9,448 bases of DNA from Syntrophomonas sp. UBA4911 (GCA_002398105.1 DHCD01000047.1:8262-17709); one strand, 5' to 3'. Shown: positions 1-6,991, counted from the stretch's first letter. A program made the numbers and translations. The notes: a model not told the origin generated them from the sequence alone.

Positions 1-723
1 GCGATTATAAAACATAATCTGCAAAAAGATATGGAAAAGGCGAAAATATCTGCTGGAGAAGCAGAGGATATTTTTGATCGAATTGATACTACTACTAATT
101 TGGCCGAGGCGGTTGCCGAAGCTGAGCTGGTGATCGAAAATGTTCCGGAAGTCATGGAAATTAAACATGATGTCTTCCGCCAATTAGATGCAGCTTGCCA
201 GGATGGTACCATCCTGGCAACTAATACTTCGGCCAAGAGTATATCGGAGATTGCTTCCGTAACTTCCCGACCGGATAAGGTTATTGGAATGCATTTCTTT
301 AATCCTGTCCCCAAAATGAAACTGATAGAAATCAATCGGGGAATGGATACCAGTGACAGGACTTATCAGGTGGCAGAGGAAGTAGCACGCCGGATGGGTA
401 AAGAACCTATCTGTGTTAATGAATCGCCGGGATTTGTAGTAACCCGCCTGAATGCGGTTCTGGCCAATGAGGCTTTTAAAATGGTCATGGAAGGTGTGGC
501 CACTCCATCAGATATTGATAAAGCCTGCCGTCTTGGATTAAACTATCCCATGGGGCCGTTCGAACTGATTGACCTGGTTGGACTGGATACCAGGCTGCAT
601 ATTATGAAGGAATTACATCAAGTTCTGGGCGAAGCCTATAGACCGTCACCTTTATTGGTTAAATACGTTAATGCCGGTAGGATTGGCAAGAAAGCCGGTA
701 AAGGAATTTATGATTATAAATAG
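1..723 (+). CDS. 3-hydroxybutyryl-CoA / 3-hydroxyacyl-CoA dehydrogenase, 5'-truncated by the window edge
   Basis: NAD(P)-dependent oxidation/reduction of (S)-3-hydroxyacyl-CoA, a cytoplasmic step of beta-oxidation or butyrate formation. The frame is open from base 1, so the gene starts upstream. About 240 C-terminal residues are visible against roughly 280-290 for the family. The missing part is the N-terminal Rossmann GxGxxG strand; the Met at position 31 is internal. Seen directly: the end of the NAD domain (VIENVPE), the NTSAKSISEI segment with the catalytic Ser (229-231), GMHFFNP with the catalytic His (292-294), and the Glu of KLIEI (328-330). The C-terminal domain starts at ESPGFVVTRL and includes LNYPMGPFELIDLVGLDTR and the terminal GKKAGKGIYDYK. 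The Asn usual in PGFVVNR is Thr here (442-444). I am confident of the family. The hbd assignment (C4 substrate) is inference from similarity to short-chain enzymes, so no symbol is given. Confidence 0.93.
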   Translation, partial: AIIKHNLQKDMEKAKISAGEAEDIFDRIDTTTNLAEAVAEAELVIENVPEVMEIKHDVFRQLDAACQDGTILATNTSAKSISEIASVTSRPDKVIGMHFFNPVPKMKLIEINRGMDTSDRTYQVAEEVARRMGKEPICVNESPGFVVTRLNAVLANEAFKMVMEGVATPSDIDKACRLGLNYPMGPFELIDLVGLDTRLHIMKELHQVLGEAYRPSPLLVKYVNAGRIGKKAGKGIYDYK

Positions 724-726
724 GAC

Positions 727-757
727 GCCGGATATCCGGCCAACGCTGATATTTTTT
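727..757 (+). terminator. possible weak terminator after the hydroxyacyl-CoA dehydrogenase
   Basis: A perfect 14-nt palindrome GCCGGATATCCGGC (727-740) starts 3 nt after the stop codon. It can form a 5-bp GC stem with an ATAT loop, and six T residues lie at 752-757. The 11-nt gap between stem and T-run is longer than in a classic intrinsic terminator, so this may be weak or only a palindrome. Its position directly after a stop and before an unrelated gene supports the call. Confidence 0.4.
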
Positions 758-816
758 ACTCACGGAAAGGCATCAGCCAACCGTAATAATTATCAATTAT
801 CGGGAGTATCTTTTAA

Positions 817-2091
817 ATGAAACTGATCAGGAGCTTTAGCTCTTTATTTATAATTGTTATGCTATTGCAGGCAACCCCCATTTCTGCCGCTACCTACCCG
901 GAAACCAACGGTAAAGCTGTGATTTTGATGGATGCCTATTCCGGCCGGGTATTATATGAACGCAACAGCCATGAACAGCTTCCGCCCGCCAGTCTGACCA
1001 AGATAATGACCGCTCTGCTGGTAGCAGAAAACGGCGACCTGGAGCAGCCAGTAACAGCCAGCGAACATGCCGCTGCAACTCCTGAGAGTTCCATTTACCT
1101 GGAGCCCGGAGAAGTTCTTAGCAGAATGGAGTTATTATATGCTGCCATGCTTCCTTCCGCCAATGATGCCTGTACGGCGCTAGCCGAGAGTATAGCCGGG
1201 GATGAGGACAGCTTTGTTGCCCAAATGAATAAACGTGCCGCCGAATTAGGATTAAAGGATACCCATTTTCTTAACCCCCATGGATTAGAGGCCGAAGGAC
1301 ATTACAGTTCAGCCTATGATCTGGCTCTTCTCAGTAAGGAGGCTTTATCCCATCAGGTATTGGCACAGATAATGGCAACTGAAAAAAAAGTTATACCTTG
1401 GGCCGGCAAGGATGAGGATCGCATTTTATTAAATCATAACCGCCTGCTCTATAATTACGATGGCGCCATAGGAGTCAAAACCGGATATACCCGACAGGCG
1501 GGAAATTGTGTAGTTGGCGCCGCCCAAAGGGGGGACATGGTACTGATTGCTGTCACCATGAATTCTCCTACGGTATACAATGATTTACAGCAAATGCTGG
1601 ACTATGGTTTTGAGCAATACAAGATGGTAACCCTGGGCAAAACGGGGGAGGTTTCAGGGACTGTCGATGTTAAACAGGGGGTCGCCGCGAAGGTTAAAGC
1701 GACTCTGGCCCGTAATCTCTCCATAGCTGCGACCGATGAAGAGATCCCCCATCTGGCCTATAGCTTTACCCTGAAACCGAATGCAACGGCGCCCATAGAG
1801 CCAGGTGAGGTATTGGGAACATGCAGATTATATCTGAAAGGGGAGCAGATAGGCAGCGTTGATATGGTGGCTGGGGGAAAAATAGGCGTCAAACCTTCGT
1901 TAATGGAGACTTCTGGCCTCGGCAGGCTGGCAACTGCAGTATTATCGAAATGGAGGGTCCTCTGCTTCGGTCTGATGCTATCCCTGGTGTTCTACCTATG
2001 CCGCAGAAAGCTAGAAGAAGCTTTAAAGCAAATCATCCTGTTTGTACTGCCCGCCAGAATTAAAGAGCAGCATAGAAACCACCGTTTCTAA
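817..2091 (+). CDS. D-alanyl-D-alanine carboxypeptidase (PBP5/DacF type, peptidase S11)
   Basis: Serine DD-carboxypeptidase that trims the terminal D-Ala from peptidoglycan pentapeptides outside the cell membrane. The 424-residue product has a Sec signal peptide (residues 1 to about 24, with a hydrophobic core FIIVMLL and an AxA-like end at SAA). All three penicillin-binding motifs are present: SLTK with nucleophile Ser59 and Lys62, SAN at 114-116, and KTG at 221-223. A PBP5-type C-terminal beta domain follows (about 268-365). The C-terminal anchor is unusually clear: a hydrophobic segment at about 381-397 followed by a basic tail, unlike the amphipathic helix of classical PBP5. The ATG at 817 is preceded by GGGAG (802-806). 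The HAD gene starts 30 bp downstream, so the two are probably cotranscribed. It could be DacF or another S11 paralogue; the spoIIA genes that follow dacF in Bacillus are absent, so I give no symbol. Confidence 0.93.
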   Translation: MKLIRSFSSLFIIVMLLQATPISAATYPETNGKAVILMDAYSGRVLYERNSHEQLPPASLTKIMTALLVAENGDLEQPVTASEHAAATPESSIYLEPGEVLSRMELLYAAMLPSANDACTALAESIAGDEDSFVAQMNKRAAELGLKDTHFLNPHGLEAEGHYSSAYDLALLSKEALSHQVLAQIMATEKKVIPWAGKDEDRILLNHNRLLYNYDGAIGVKTGYTRQAGNCVVGAAQRGDMVLIAVTMNSPTVYNDLQQMLDYGFEQYKMVTLGKTGEVSGTVDVKQGVAAKVKATLARNLSIAATDEEIPHLAYSFTLKPNATAPIEPGEVLGTCRLYLKGEQIGSVDMVAGGKIGVKPSLMETSGLGRLATAVLSKWRVLCFGLMLSLVFYLCRRKLEEALKQIILFVLPARIKEQHRNHRF

Positions 2092-2121
2092 ATTTATTAA
2101 ATATAAGGGAGAAGAGGCAGG

Positions 2122-2778
2122 ATGAAATACCAGGTTAATCTCATAATATTTGACTTCGACGGCGTTATCATTAATTCCGGGCAGGATATAGCTAGTGCGG
2201 TGCAGTATGTATTGCGGCGATTCAAACAGCCGGTTCTGACTCATAAGGAGATAATCAGCCATGTGGGTCACGGCATGGAATATTTGATAAGGCACTGTTT
2301 TTCGGGTTGTGACGATGATACTATCGAACAGGTGATACCCATCTACCGCAAGCGCTATCTGGAAAATGCGGTAGTTGAGACCCGGCTCTACGAACACGTA
2401 GAAGCAACCCTTAAGCAGATTCAATCCGGGCAAAACCTTAAAACCGCCCTGGTGACCAACAAACCGGAAGACCTGACCCGGAAAATACTGGAGTTGTTAA
2501 GCATCAACCCTTACTTCGATATGGTGGTCGGCCCCGAATCGGTAAAGAAAATGAAGCCTGATCCGGAGGGCATACTCCAGGTATTGGAGTATTTTAAACT
2601 GCCCGCCCGACAAACCATAATGGTCGGCGATTCTCATGTCGATGTAGAAGCGGGGAAGAATGCGGGTACCCTGACCTGCGGAGTAACCTATGGCTTAGGC
2701 AATAAAGAAGAGCTTATCAAATCCTCTCCGGATATTTTAATAAATGATCTGGCCGAGTTGCTGGAGTATATACTATAA
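2122..2778 (+). CDS. HAD-superfamily phosphatase, phosphoglycolate phosphatase-like
   Basis: Soluble phosphohydrolase of 218 residues, normal for the Gph/PGMB-like subgroup. Motif I is DFDGVI (nucleophile Asp11, acid/base Asp13). An alpha-helical C1 cap follows (about 17-90). Motif II Thr is at 112 (VTNKPED), motif III Lys at 145 (KKMKPDP), and motif IV is GDSHVD with Asp170 and Asp174 for magnesium. All catalytic residues are present, so it should be active. The substrate cannot be read from sequence: 2-phosphoglycolate, pyrophosphate (PpaX) or a sugar phosphate are all possible. The start is supported by a purine-rich AAGGGAGAAGAGG ending 4 nt before the ATG. The 30-bp gap after the carboxypeptidase gene suggests one transcript. 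No convincing terminator follows before the next promoter. Confidence 0.88.
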   Translation: MKYQVNLIIFDFDGVIINSGQDIASAVQYVLRRFKQPVLTHKEIISHVGHGMEYLIRHCFSGCDDDTIEQVIPIYRKRYLENAVVETRLYEHVEATLKQIQSGQNLKTALVTNKPEDLTRKILELLSINPYFDMVVGPESVKKMKPDPEGILQVLEYFKLPARQTIMVGDSHVDVEAGKNAGTLTCGVTYGLGNKEELIKSSPDILINDLAELLEYIL

Positions 2779-2856
2779 TTGACAACAAAGATGCCCGTGC
2801 TCATTAGCCTCCAAGCTGATTGAACTTCCCGAAACGGATAAAAGAAAGACTTATAG

Positions 2857-2884
2857 TTGGCAATAATCAATCAGATATTATAAA
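2857..2884 (+). promoter_or_regulatory. sigma-A type promoter of the sigma-54 activator gene
   Basis: TTGGCA (2857-2862) and TATAAA (2879-2884) are separated by 16 nt, each matching the consensus at five of six bases. The predicted start of transcription is near 2891, giving a leader of about 35 nt before the GTG start at 2926. This would let the activator be made by housekeeping polymerase, as is usual for enhancer-binding proteins. Confidence 0.5.
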
Positions 2885-2896
2885 ATTATTTTATAA
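2878..2896. repeat. AT-rich inverted repeat over the -10 and start site of the activator gene
   Basis: TTATAAAA (2878-2885), TTA, TTTTATAA (2889-2896) is a perfect dyad with 8-nt arms. It overlaps the proposed -10 box and transcription start. It could be an operator for autorepression or simply an AT-rich promoter region. It does not resemble the TGAACA/TGT dyads found upstream of the two dehydrogenase genes. Confidence 0.35.
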
Positions 2897-2925
2897 GAAA
2901 ACCAGCGGGGGGAGGATGACGAGCC

Positions 2926-4941
2926 GTGAATAAGATGTTGAGCAGCGATACGGTGAATCTCATGTCTGCCTGGCAGGAATTCATTGTTAATGGCGAGTTG
3001 GACATCGGCCAGGTCAGAACTGAAATTATGGAATCCTGGCAAAGATGTTATCAGGCCGGAGTCGACCCTTATGACGGCACCAGCCATAAAATTTTGGAGC
3101 GGAACGAACTGGAAGATTTGCTGGAGCAGCATCGGGAATTGATTGAAGTGGCCCGTCCTTTCATGATCAAATTGTACGAATTTGTGAGAGGGTCGGGCTT
3201 TATCGTTTTGCTGGCCGATCAACGCGGATATATAATGGAAACAATGGGGGATTACGACATCCTGGAAAACGCCTACAAGGTCAATCTGAACAAGGGATAC
3301 GGCTGGATGGAGGAAGAAGTGGGCACCAACGGCATCGGCACCGCTTTAGTCCTGGGCAGGCCCTGCCAGGTTTCCGGGCAGGAGCATTATTGCCAGATGA
3401 TTCATTACTGGACATGCTCCGCCGCTCCAATCGTTGATGAGGGTGGACAGGTGGTGGGGGCTTTGCAGATGTCAGGACCTTCGCAGAGGGTTCATCTGCA
3501 TACCCTGGGTATGGTAGTGGCAGCGGTTGAAGCCATTTCCGACCGGATGAGGATCAATAAGCAGAACCAGAGATTGACGGTGCTGAATAACAGCCTGAGC
3601 GACATATTTCATACCATGTCGGACGGAGCCGTACTGGTCGATATGAACGGAAACATCAATCAGATAAACCCGGTAGCGGAAAGAATGCTGGGGAAGGAAC
3701 TGGTTGGGAAAAACATCCAAGGCGTATTCGGCCATTCGGAAAAAATCGCCGCTGCGCTCACGGACGCCAAAGCTTTTTATGATGTGGAACTGATGGCTGA
3801 CACTGGTCAGGGCTGCCCACATTGTCTGGTAACTGCCAAGCCCATTAAAGACAGCGAAGGCAGAAGCAGCGGCGCGGTAATCTTTTTTAACCCCATCAAG
3901 AATGTTAAAAAATTAGCCAACCGCTTCAGCGGGGCTGAAGCCACTTTTTATTTCCGTGACATCATAGGCGAAAGCCGGTCCTTACTCGAAGCCATCCGAC
4001 TGGCTTCCCAGGCTGCCTCTACGGTAAGCAATGTCCTTATCACCGGCGAGAGCGGCACCGGCAAGGAACTTTTCGCTCAGGCCATTCACAACCAGAGCTA
4101 CCGCCGCAAGGGACCCTTTGTGGCCCTTAACTGCGCCGCTCTGCCCCGGGAGTTGATTGCCAGCGAGTTATTCGGCTATGTGGAAGGCGCCTTTACCGGT
4201 GCCAGCCGGGGAGGGCGGCCGGGGAAGTTCGAACTGGCAGCGGGCGGTACCCTTTTCCTGGATGAAATCGGGGACATGCCGCTGGATCAGCAGGCTACCT
4301 TATTGCGGGTATTGCAGGAAAAGAAAATCATTCGGGTGGGCGGAGACAAAGTCATCCCGGTCGATGTGCGGATCATTTGCGCCACCCACAAAAACCTGCA
4401 GGAAGAGGTGAAGAAAGGGAACTTCCGGGAAGATCTTTATTACCGCCTCAATGTTATACTGGTATCGGTTCCGCCTTTGCGGGAGCGCGAAGGGGACATT
4501 AAACTGCTTTTCCGTTATCTTTTGGGTAAGATCAGCCGTAAACTCAACATCCGTATTGACTATGTTCAGCCGGAATTGTTCGTATGCCTGGAGAGCTATA
4601 AATGGCCGGGCAATGTTCGTGAACTGGAAAATGTGGTGGAAAAAATGGTGAACAAAGCCAACGGACCAGCCATATATATTGAACACCTGCCCCGGGAGAT
4701 TGCTATGGCCGAATTTGATCATGCGGCTTCAGACTCATTCATCGCTGACTCCAGGGAAACTACGGACCATCGGAAAGAAGCGATGACGGATCTGCTGGCG
4801 GAACGCCAGGCCATAATTGATTCTCTAATCCGGCACAAGGGAAATATCAGCCAGGTAGCCAGGGAACTGAAGCTTTCCCGTAATACCGTTTATCGCAAAA
4901 TACATTTTTATAAAATAGCGCGGGAACAATTCTTTGAATAA
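2926..4941 (+). CDS. sigma-54-dependent transcriptional activator, GAF-PAS-AAA+-Fis HTH (AcoR-like)
   Basis: Enhancer-binding protein of 671 residues that opens sigma-54 promoters by ATP hydrolysis. Domains in order: an N-terminal helical segment with ESWQRC (37-42); a GAF-type sensor at about 75-205 (EEVGTNGIGTA 130-140, WTCSAAPI 162-169) typical of the AcoR group; a PAS-like domain at about 225-335; a AAA+ domain at about 345-580 with Walker A GESGTGKE (374-381), the sigma-54 contact loop GAFTGA (421-426), Walker B GGTLFLDE (440-447) and WPGNVREL (560-567); and a Fis-type HTH, GNISQVAREL onward (639-660). All motifs needed for activity are intact. There is no receiver domain, so a small ligand rather than a kinase is the likely signal. 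The GTG start is chosen because GGAGG (2911-2915) lies 10 nt upstream; the next in-frame ATG (2935) is 19 nt away. It lies just upstream of two genes with sigma-54 promoters, which it probably controls. The ligand is unknown. Confidence 0.93.
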   Translation: MNKMLSSDTVNLMSAWQEFIVNGELDIGQVRTEIMESWQRCYQAGVDPYDGTSHKILERNELEDLLEQHRELIEVARPFMIKLYEFVRGSGFIVLLADQRGYIMETMGDYDILENAYKVNLNKGYGWMEEEVGTNGIGTALVLGRPCQVSGQEHYCQMIHYWTCSAAPIVDEGGQVVGALQMSGPSQRVHLHTLGMVVAAVEAISDRMRINKQNQRLTVLNNSLSDIFHTMSDGAVLVDMNGNINQINPVAERMLGKELVGKNIQGVFGHSEKIAAALTDAKAFYDVELMADTGQGCPHCLVTAKPIKDSEGRSSGAVIFFNPIKNVKKLANRFSGAEATFYFRDIIGESRSLLEAIRLASQAASTVSNVLITGESGTGKELFAQAIHNQSYRRKGPFVALNCAALPRELIASELFGYVEGAFTGASRGGRPGKFELAAGGTLFLDEIGDMPLDQQATLLRVLQEKKIIRVGGDKVIPVDVRIICATHKNLQEEVKKGNFREDLYYRLNVILVSVPPLREREGDIKLLFRYLLGKISRKLNIRIDYVQPELFVCLESYKWPGNVRELENVVEKMVNKANGPAIYIEHLPREIAMAEFDHAASDSFIADSRETTDHRKEAMTDLLAERQAIIDSLIRHKGNISQVARELKLSRNTVYRKIHFYKIAREQFFE

Positions 4942-4980
4942 AGACCAACCTCTTTGCCGGCATTATTCATGCGTATAAGA

Positions 4981-4996
4981 CTTATCTCCAGATAAG
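4981..4996. repeat. short inverted repeat CTTATCT-CC-AGATAAG
   Basis: Perfect 7-nt arms around CC, 39 bp after the activator stop codon and just before the terminator. It can form a 6-bp stem with a TCCA loop. It may be part of the 3' end of the activator mRNA. No T-run follows it directly, and I have no further evidence of a role. Confidence 0.3.
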
Positions 4997-5005
4997 AGCT
5001 CCTTT

Positions 5006-5045
5006 AAGCCTTGTTTTAATATTGAAATAAGGCTTTTTTCTTTTT
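5006..5045 (+). terminator. intrinsic terminator of the activator gene
   Basis: AAGCCTT (5006-5012) pairs with AAGGCTT (5029-5035), and the stem extends inward through G-U and A-U pairs to about 11-12 bp. Its 3' arm runs into TTTTTT (5034-5039), then C and five more T residues. It lies about 65 bp after the stop codon and separates the activator from the alcohol dehydrogenase unit. Confidence 0.8.
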
Positions 5046-5084
5046 CTCCATCTGACTCGAAAAATTAAATGAGCATGTTGTTAA

Positions 5085-5119
5085 TGAACAAGTGTACCGG
5101 ATCAGGTAACAATTGTGGC
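5085..5119. promoter_or_regulatory. putative enhancer (upstream activator) site for the alcohol dehydrogenase promoter
   Basis: The site reads TGAACA-N2-TGT-N13-ACA-N2-TGT, with TGAACA at 5085-5090, TGT at 5093-5095, ACA at 5109-5111 and TGT at 5114-5116. It aligns without gaps to the dyad at 6648-6682 at 21 of 35 positions by my count. It lies 139 bp upstream of the -24 GG, a normal distance for a sigma-54 enhancer. An overlapping dyad TTGTT-AATG-AACAA (5078-5091) and the repeat TGGCA-N5-TGCCA (5116-5130) are also present. Binding by the activator encoded upstream is inference. Confidence 0.5.
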
Positions 5120-5221
5120 ATTTTGTGCCATATATGATTGCAATGCAGTTTCATTGGTTTTAAATAGGAAAGATTAGTAAGGGTGCGTTTCCCAGAGTTT
5201 GTACATAATTGAACAAGTAAG

Positions 5222-5238
5222 CTGGCATTGGTTTTGCA
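5222..5238 (+). promoter_or_regulatory. sigma-54 promoter of the alcohol dehydrogenase gene
   Basis: CTGGCATTGGTTTTGCA matches the -24/-12 consensus YTGGCACGRNNNTTGCW, with GG at 5224-5225 and GC at 5236-5237 in the required 12-bp register. Two bases (TT for CG) differ from consensus. The expected transcription start is near 5249, leaving an mRNA leader of about 100 nt before the ATG at 5351. Confidence 0.85.
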
Positions 5239-5350
5239 AAAAGTTTAATTGTTACTGAGACGGTTTTTAATTGCGGAGAGGAGGGAAGAATAACATCCGA
5301 GTTGTTCAAAAAATAATCAAGCCAGCACATAAGACAAAGGAGGAAGAAAA

Positions 5351-6574
5351 ATGTGGGAAACCAAGATGAACATTAACCAGGTTGTGGAAATCCGGACTAG
5401 AACGTTATGTTACTTTGGAGTCGGAGCCCTGCAGAAGGTAAACGATATTTGCGACTATCTCAAGGACCAGGGCATTTCAGCCGTACTGGTGACAACTGAT
5501 GAAATTGTTTATAAAGTGACCGGGGTCTGGGAAGTGCTGCAACCGGCCCTGGAATCACGGGGCATCAAATATGCGCTTTACACTAAGGTAGTGCCCAATC
5601 CAACCGTGGACGGCATTGATGAAGCGGCTGCCATGGGCAAAAAGATAAAAGCCGGGGCGGTCATCGGCATAGGCGGAGGAAGCGCTATTGATACCGGGAA
5701 GAGCGCCGCAGTGCTGCTCCATCCGGATTACGCTCAGTACAATGCCCGCGATCAGTACTTATTCAAGTTCGACAGCGCCAATGCGGTTCCGATTATCGCC
5801 ATCAACACCACCCATGGCACCGGAACTGAAGTAGACCGGTTTGCGGTAGCCAGTATTCCCGAACTTAATTATAAACCGGCTCTGGCTGTGGACTCTATTT
5901 ACCCGACCTTTGCCATTGACGATCCCGCTATCATGACCAAACTTCCGACCGGGCAGACCATTTATACCGCAGTGGACGCACTCAATCATGTAGTTGAAGC
6001 AGCCACTTCTTTAGTGACTAGTCCCTATGTAGTTATGATGGCAACGGAATGCGCCAGACTGGTAGCCAAGTATCTGCCCCAGGCCGTAGCCCATCCCGAT
6101 GATCTGAACGCCCGTTACTACTTGCTTTATGCTTCCATGATCGGTGGTATTGGCTTTGATAATGGCTTGCTGCATTATACCCATGCCATGGAACACCCGT
6201 TAAGCGGTTTAAAACCCGACCTGCCACATGGTCTGGGACTGGGCATGATTCTGCCCGCAGTTATCGAATGTATCTATCCGGCTTGCCCGGAAATACTGGC
6301 CAGCATATTTGCACCTTATGTGCCCGGATTGAAAGGCGAAGCTGGTGAAGCGCAAAAATGTGCCGCCGGTGTGGAACAATGGCTGTTTAATGTAGGAGTC
6401 ACGGAAAAACTGGCTGATAAGGGCTATACGGAAAAAGATGTGGATACCTTGACTAAATTAGCCTTTGAAACCCCGTCCCTGGCCGGGCTTCTCAGCATGG
6501 CTCCGGTTAAAGCTACCGAGGACAAGGTAAGAAAGATATATATGGACAGTATGAAGCCTATGAGCTCAAGGTAA
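5351..6574 (+). CDS. iron-containing (group III) alcohol dehydrogenase
   Basis: Cytoplasmic NAD(P)-dependent oxidation of a primary alcohol such as ethanol to the aldehyde, or the reverse reduction. The 407-residue product has the nucleotide-binding GGGSAIDTGK (108-117) in the N-terminal alpha/beta domain, and the family segment TTHGTGTEVDRFAV (153-166). The C-terminal helical metal domain shows four predicted Fe ligands: Asp209 and His213 (DALNH), His278 (THAMEH) and His293 (PHGLGLG). The closest group I recall is the one-domain iron alcohol dehydrogenase of thermophilic anaerobes and clostridia (WETK...QVVEIRTRTLCYFGVGA), distinct from the bifunctional AdhE. The start has a perfect AAAGGAGG (5337-5344) 6 nt upstream. 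It is driven by the sigma-54 promoter at 5222 and is probably monocistronic, since 417 bp and a second promoter separate it from the aldehyde dehydrogenase. Substrate and NAD versus NADP preference cannot be read directly. Confidence 0.92.
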   Translation: MWETKMNINQVVEIRTRTLCYFGVGALQKVNDICDYLKDQGISAVLVTTDEIVYKVTGVWEVLQPALESRGIKYALYTKVVPNPTVDGIDEAAAMGKKIKAGAVIGIGGGSAIDTGKSAAVLLHPDYAQYNARDQYLFKFDSANAVPIIAINTTHGTGTEVDRFAVASIPELNYKPALAVDSIYPTFAIDDPAIMTKLPTGQTIYTAVDALNHVVEAATSLVTSPYVVMMATECARLVAKYLPQAVAHPDDLNARYYLLYASMIGGIGFDNGLLHYTHAMEHPLSGLKPDLPHGLGLGMILPAVIECIYPACPEILASIFAPYVPGLKGEAGEAQKCAAGVEQWLFNVGVTEKLADKGYTEKDVDTLTKLAFETPSLAGLLSMAPVKATEDKVRKIYMDSMKPMSSR

Positions 6575-6645
6575 AACCTGGATATCATCGCGATCATGGT
6601 CCAGTATCCCAGTTGGAGTTAACAGGGATTCAAATCACCGCTTTT

Positions 6646-6684
6646 ATTGAACACCTGTTACATATCCTGTGACAGGTGTTCAAT
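6646..6684. promoter_or_regulatory. large inverted repeat, putative enhancer site for the aldehyde dehydrogenase promoter
   Basis: ATTGAACACCTGT (6646-6658) is repeated perfectly in inverse as ACAGGTGTTCAAT (6672-6684), with a 13-nt spacer. Inside it is a second symmetric layer, CTGTTACA-N5-TGTGACAG (6655-6675), with one mismatch. TGAACA (6648) lies 135 bp upstream of the -24 GG of the next promoter. No T-run follows, so it is not a normal terminator of the alcohol dehydrogenase. It shares its arrangement with 5085-5119. The repeat itself is certain; the role as activator site is inference. Confidence 0.6.
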
Positions 6685-6780
6685 CAGGTGAAGGTATTAT
6701 TGCAGTGTGATAACAAATTTAAAGACCGTAATAATGGCTTTTTTCAGCCCCAGCAGGTGAGAAAGCAATAAATTTGATCC

Positions 6781-6797
6781 ATGGCACGTTTTTTGCT
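6781..6797 (+). promoter_or_regulatory. sigma-54 promoter of the aldehyde dehydrogenase gene
   Basis: ATGGCACGTTTTTTGCT contains an ideal TGGCACG and TTGC with GG (6783-6784) and GC (6795-6796) in the 12-bp register, so it is close to perfect consensus. The expected transcription start is near 6808, giving a leader of about 184 nt before the ATG at 6992. Confidence 0.92.
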
Positions 6798-6807
6798 TTA
6801 TGATTTA

Positions 6808-6991
6808 CATAAGCGATATGCCGTTGATTTCAGTCGACAAGCACCGGAAAGTTACTGCAGATAACGCAAGGAGCTGTTGACTAACATCAATTTGAACCGG
6901 GAATAAAATACTGCTGGGAGGAGGGGGCCAAAAAACAAAACAGTGAACGAGAGGATGCCTGTATTAAAAAACAATAATGGAGGGATTTATA
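6808..6991 (+). other. long 5' leader of the aldehyde dehydrogenase mRNA
   Basis: The leader holds an orphan Shine-Dalgarno-like GGGAGGAGGGGG (6916-6927) well upstream of the real ribosome binding site TGGAGGG (6978-6984). A short frame, from GTG 6943 or ATG 6955 to TAA at 7018-7020, overlaps the start of the aldehyde dehydrogenase in another frame. Its spacing from the purine run (15 nt or more) is poor, so translation is doubtful. I recognise no riboswitch. The rest of the 6575-6991 gap holds the inverted repeat and sigma-54 promoter listed separately. Confidence 0.35.

Noticed and set aside
781..790. CCGTAATAAT shared with 6727-6736
   Set aside because: A single 10-nt match with different surroundings and no common arrangement; coincidence is sufficient.
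2023..2433. Minus-strand open frame across the end of the carboxypeptidase and the HAD gene
   Set aside because: It covers the catalytic motif I of the HAD gene and has no recognisable motif; treated as a shadow frame.
2779..2807. TTGACA (2779-2784) with CATTAG as promoter of the activator gene
   Set aside because: The -35 is perfect but the -10 matches only about three of six bases, and a better pair lies at 2857-2884.
5116..5130. TGGCA...TGCCA as another -24/-12 sigma-54 promoter
   Set aside because: The GG to GC distance is 10 instead of 12 bp and there is no TTGC; it is better read as a small inverted repeat.
6877..6909. TTGACT and TAAAAT as a sigma-A promoter in the aldehyde dehydrogenase leader
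   Set aside because: The spacer would be 21 nt; at normal spacing no acceptable -10 exists.
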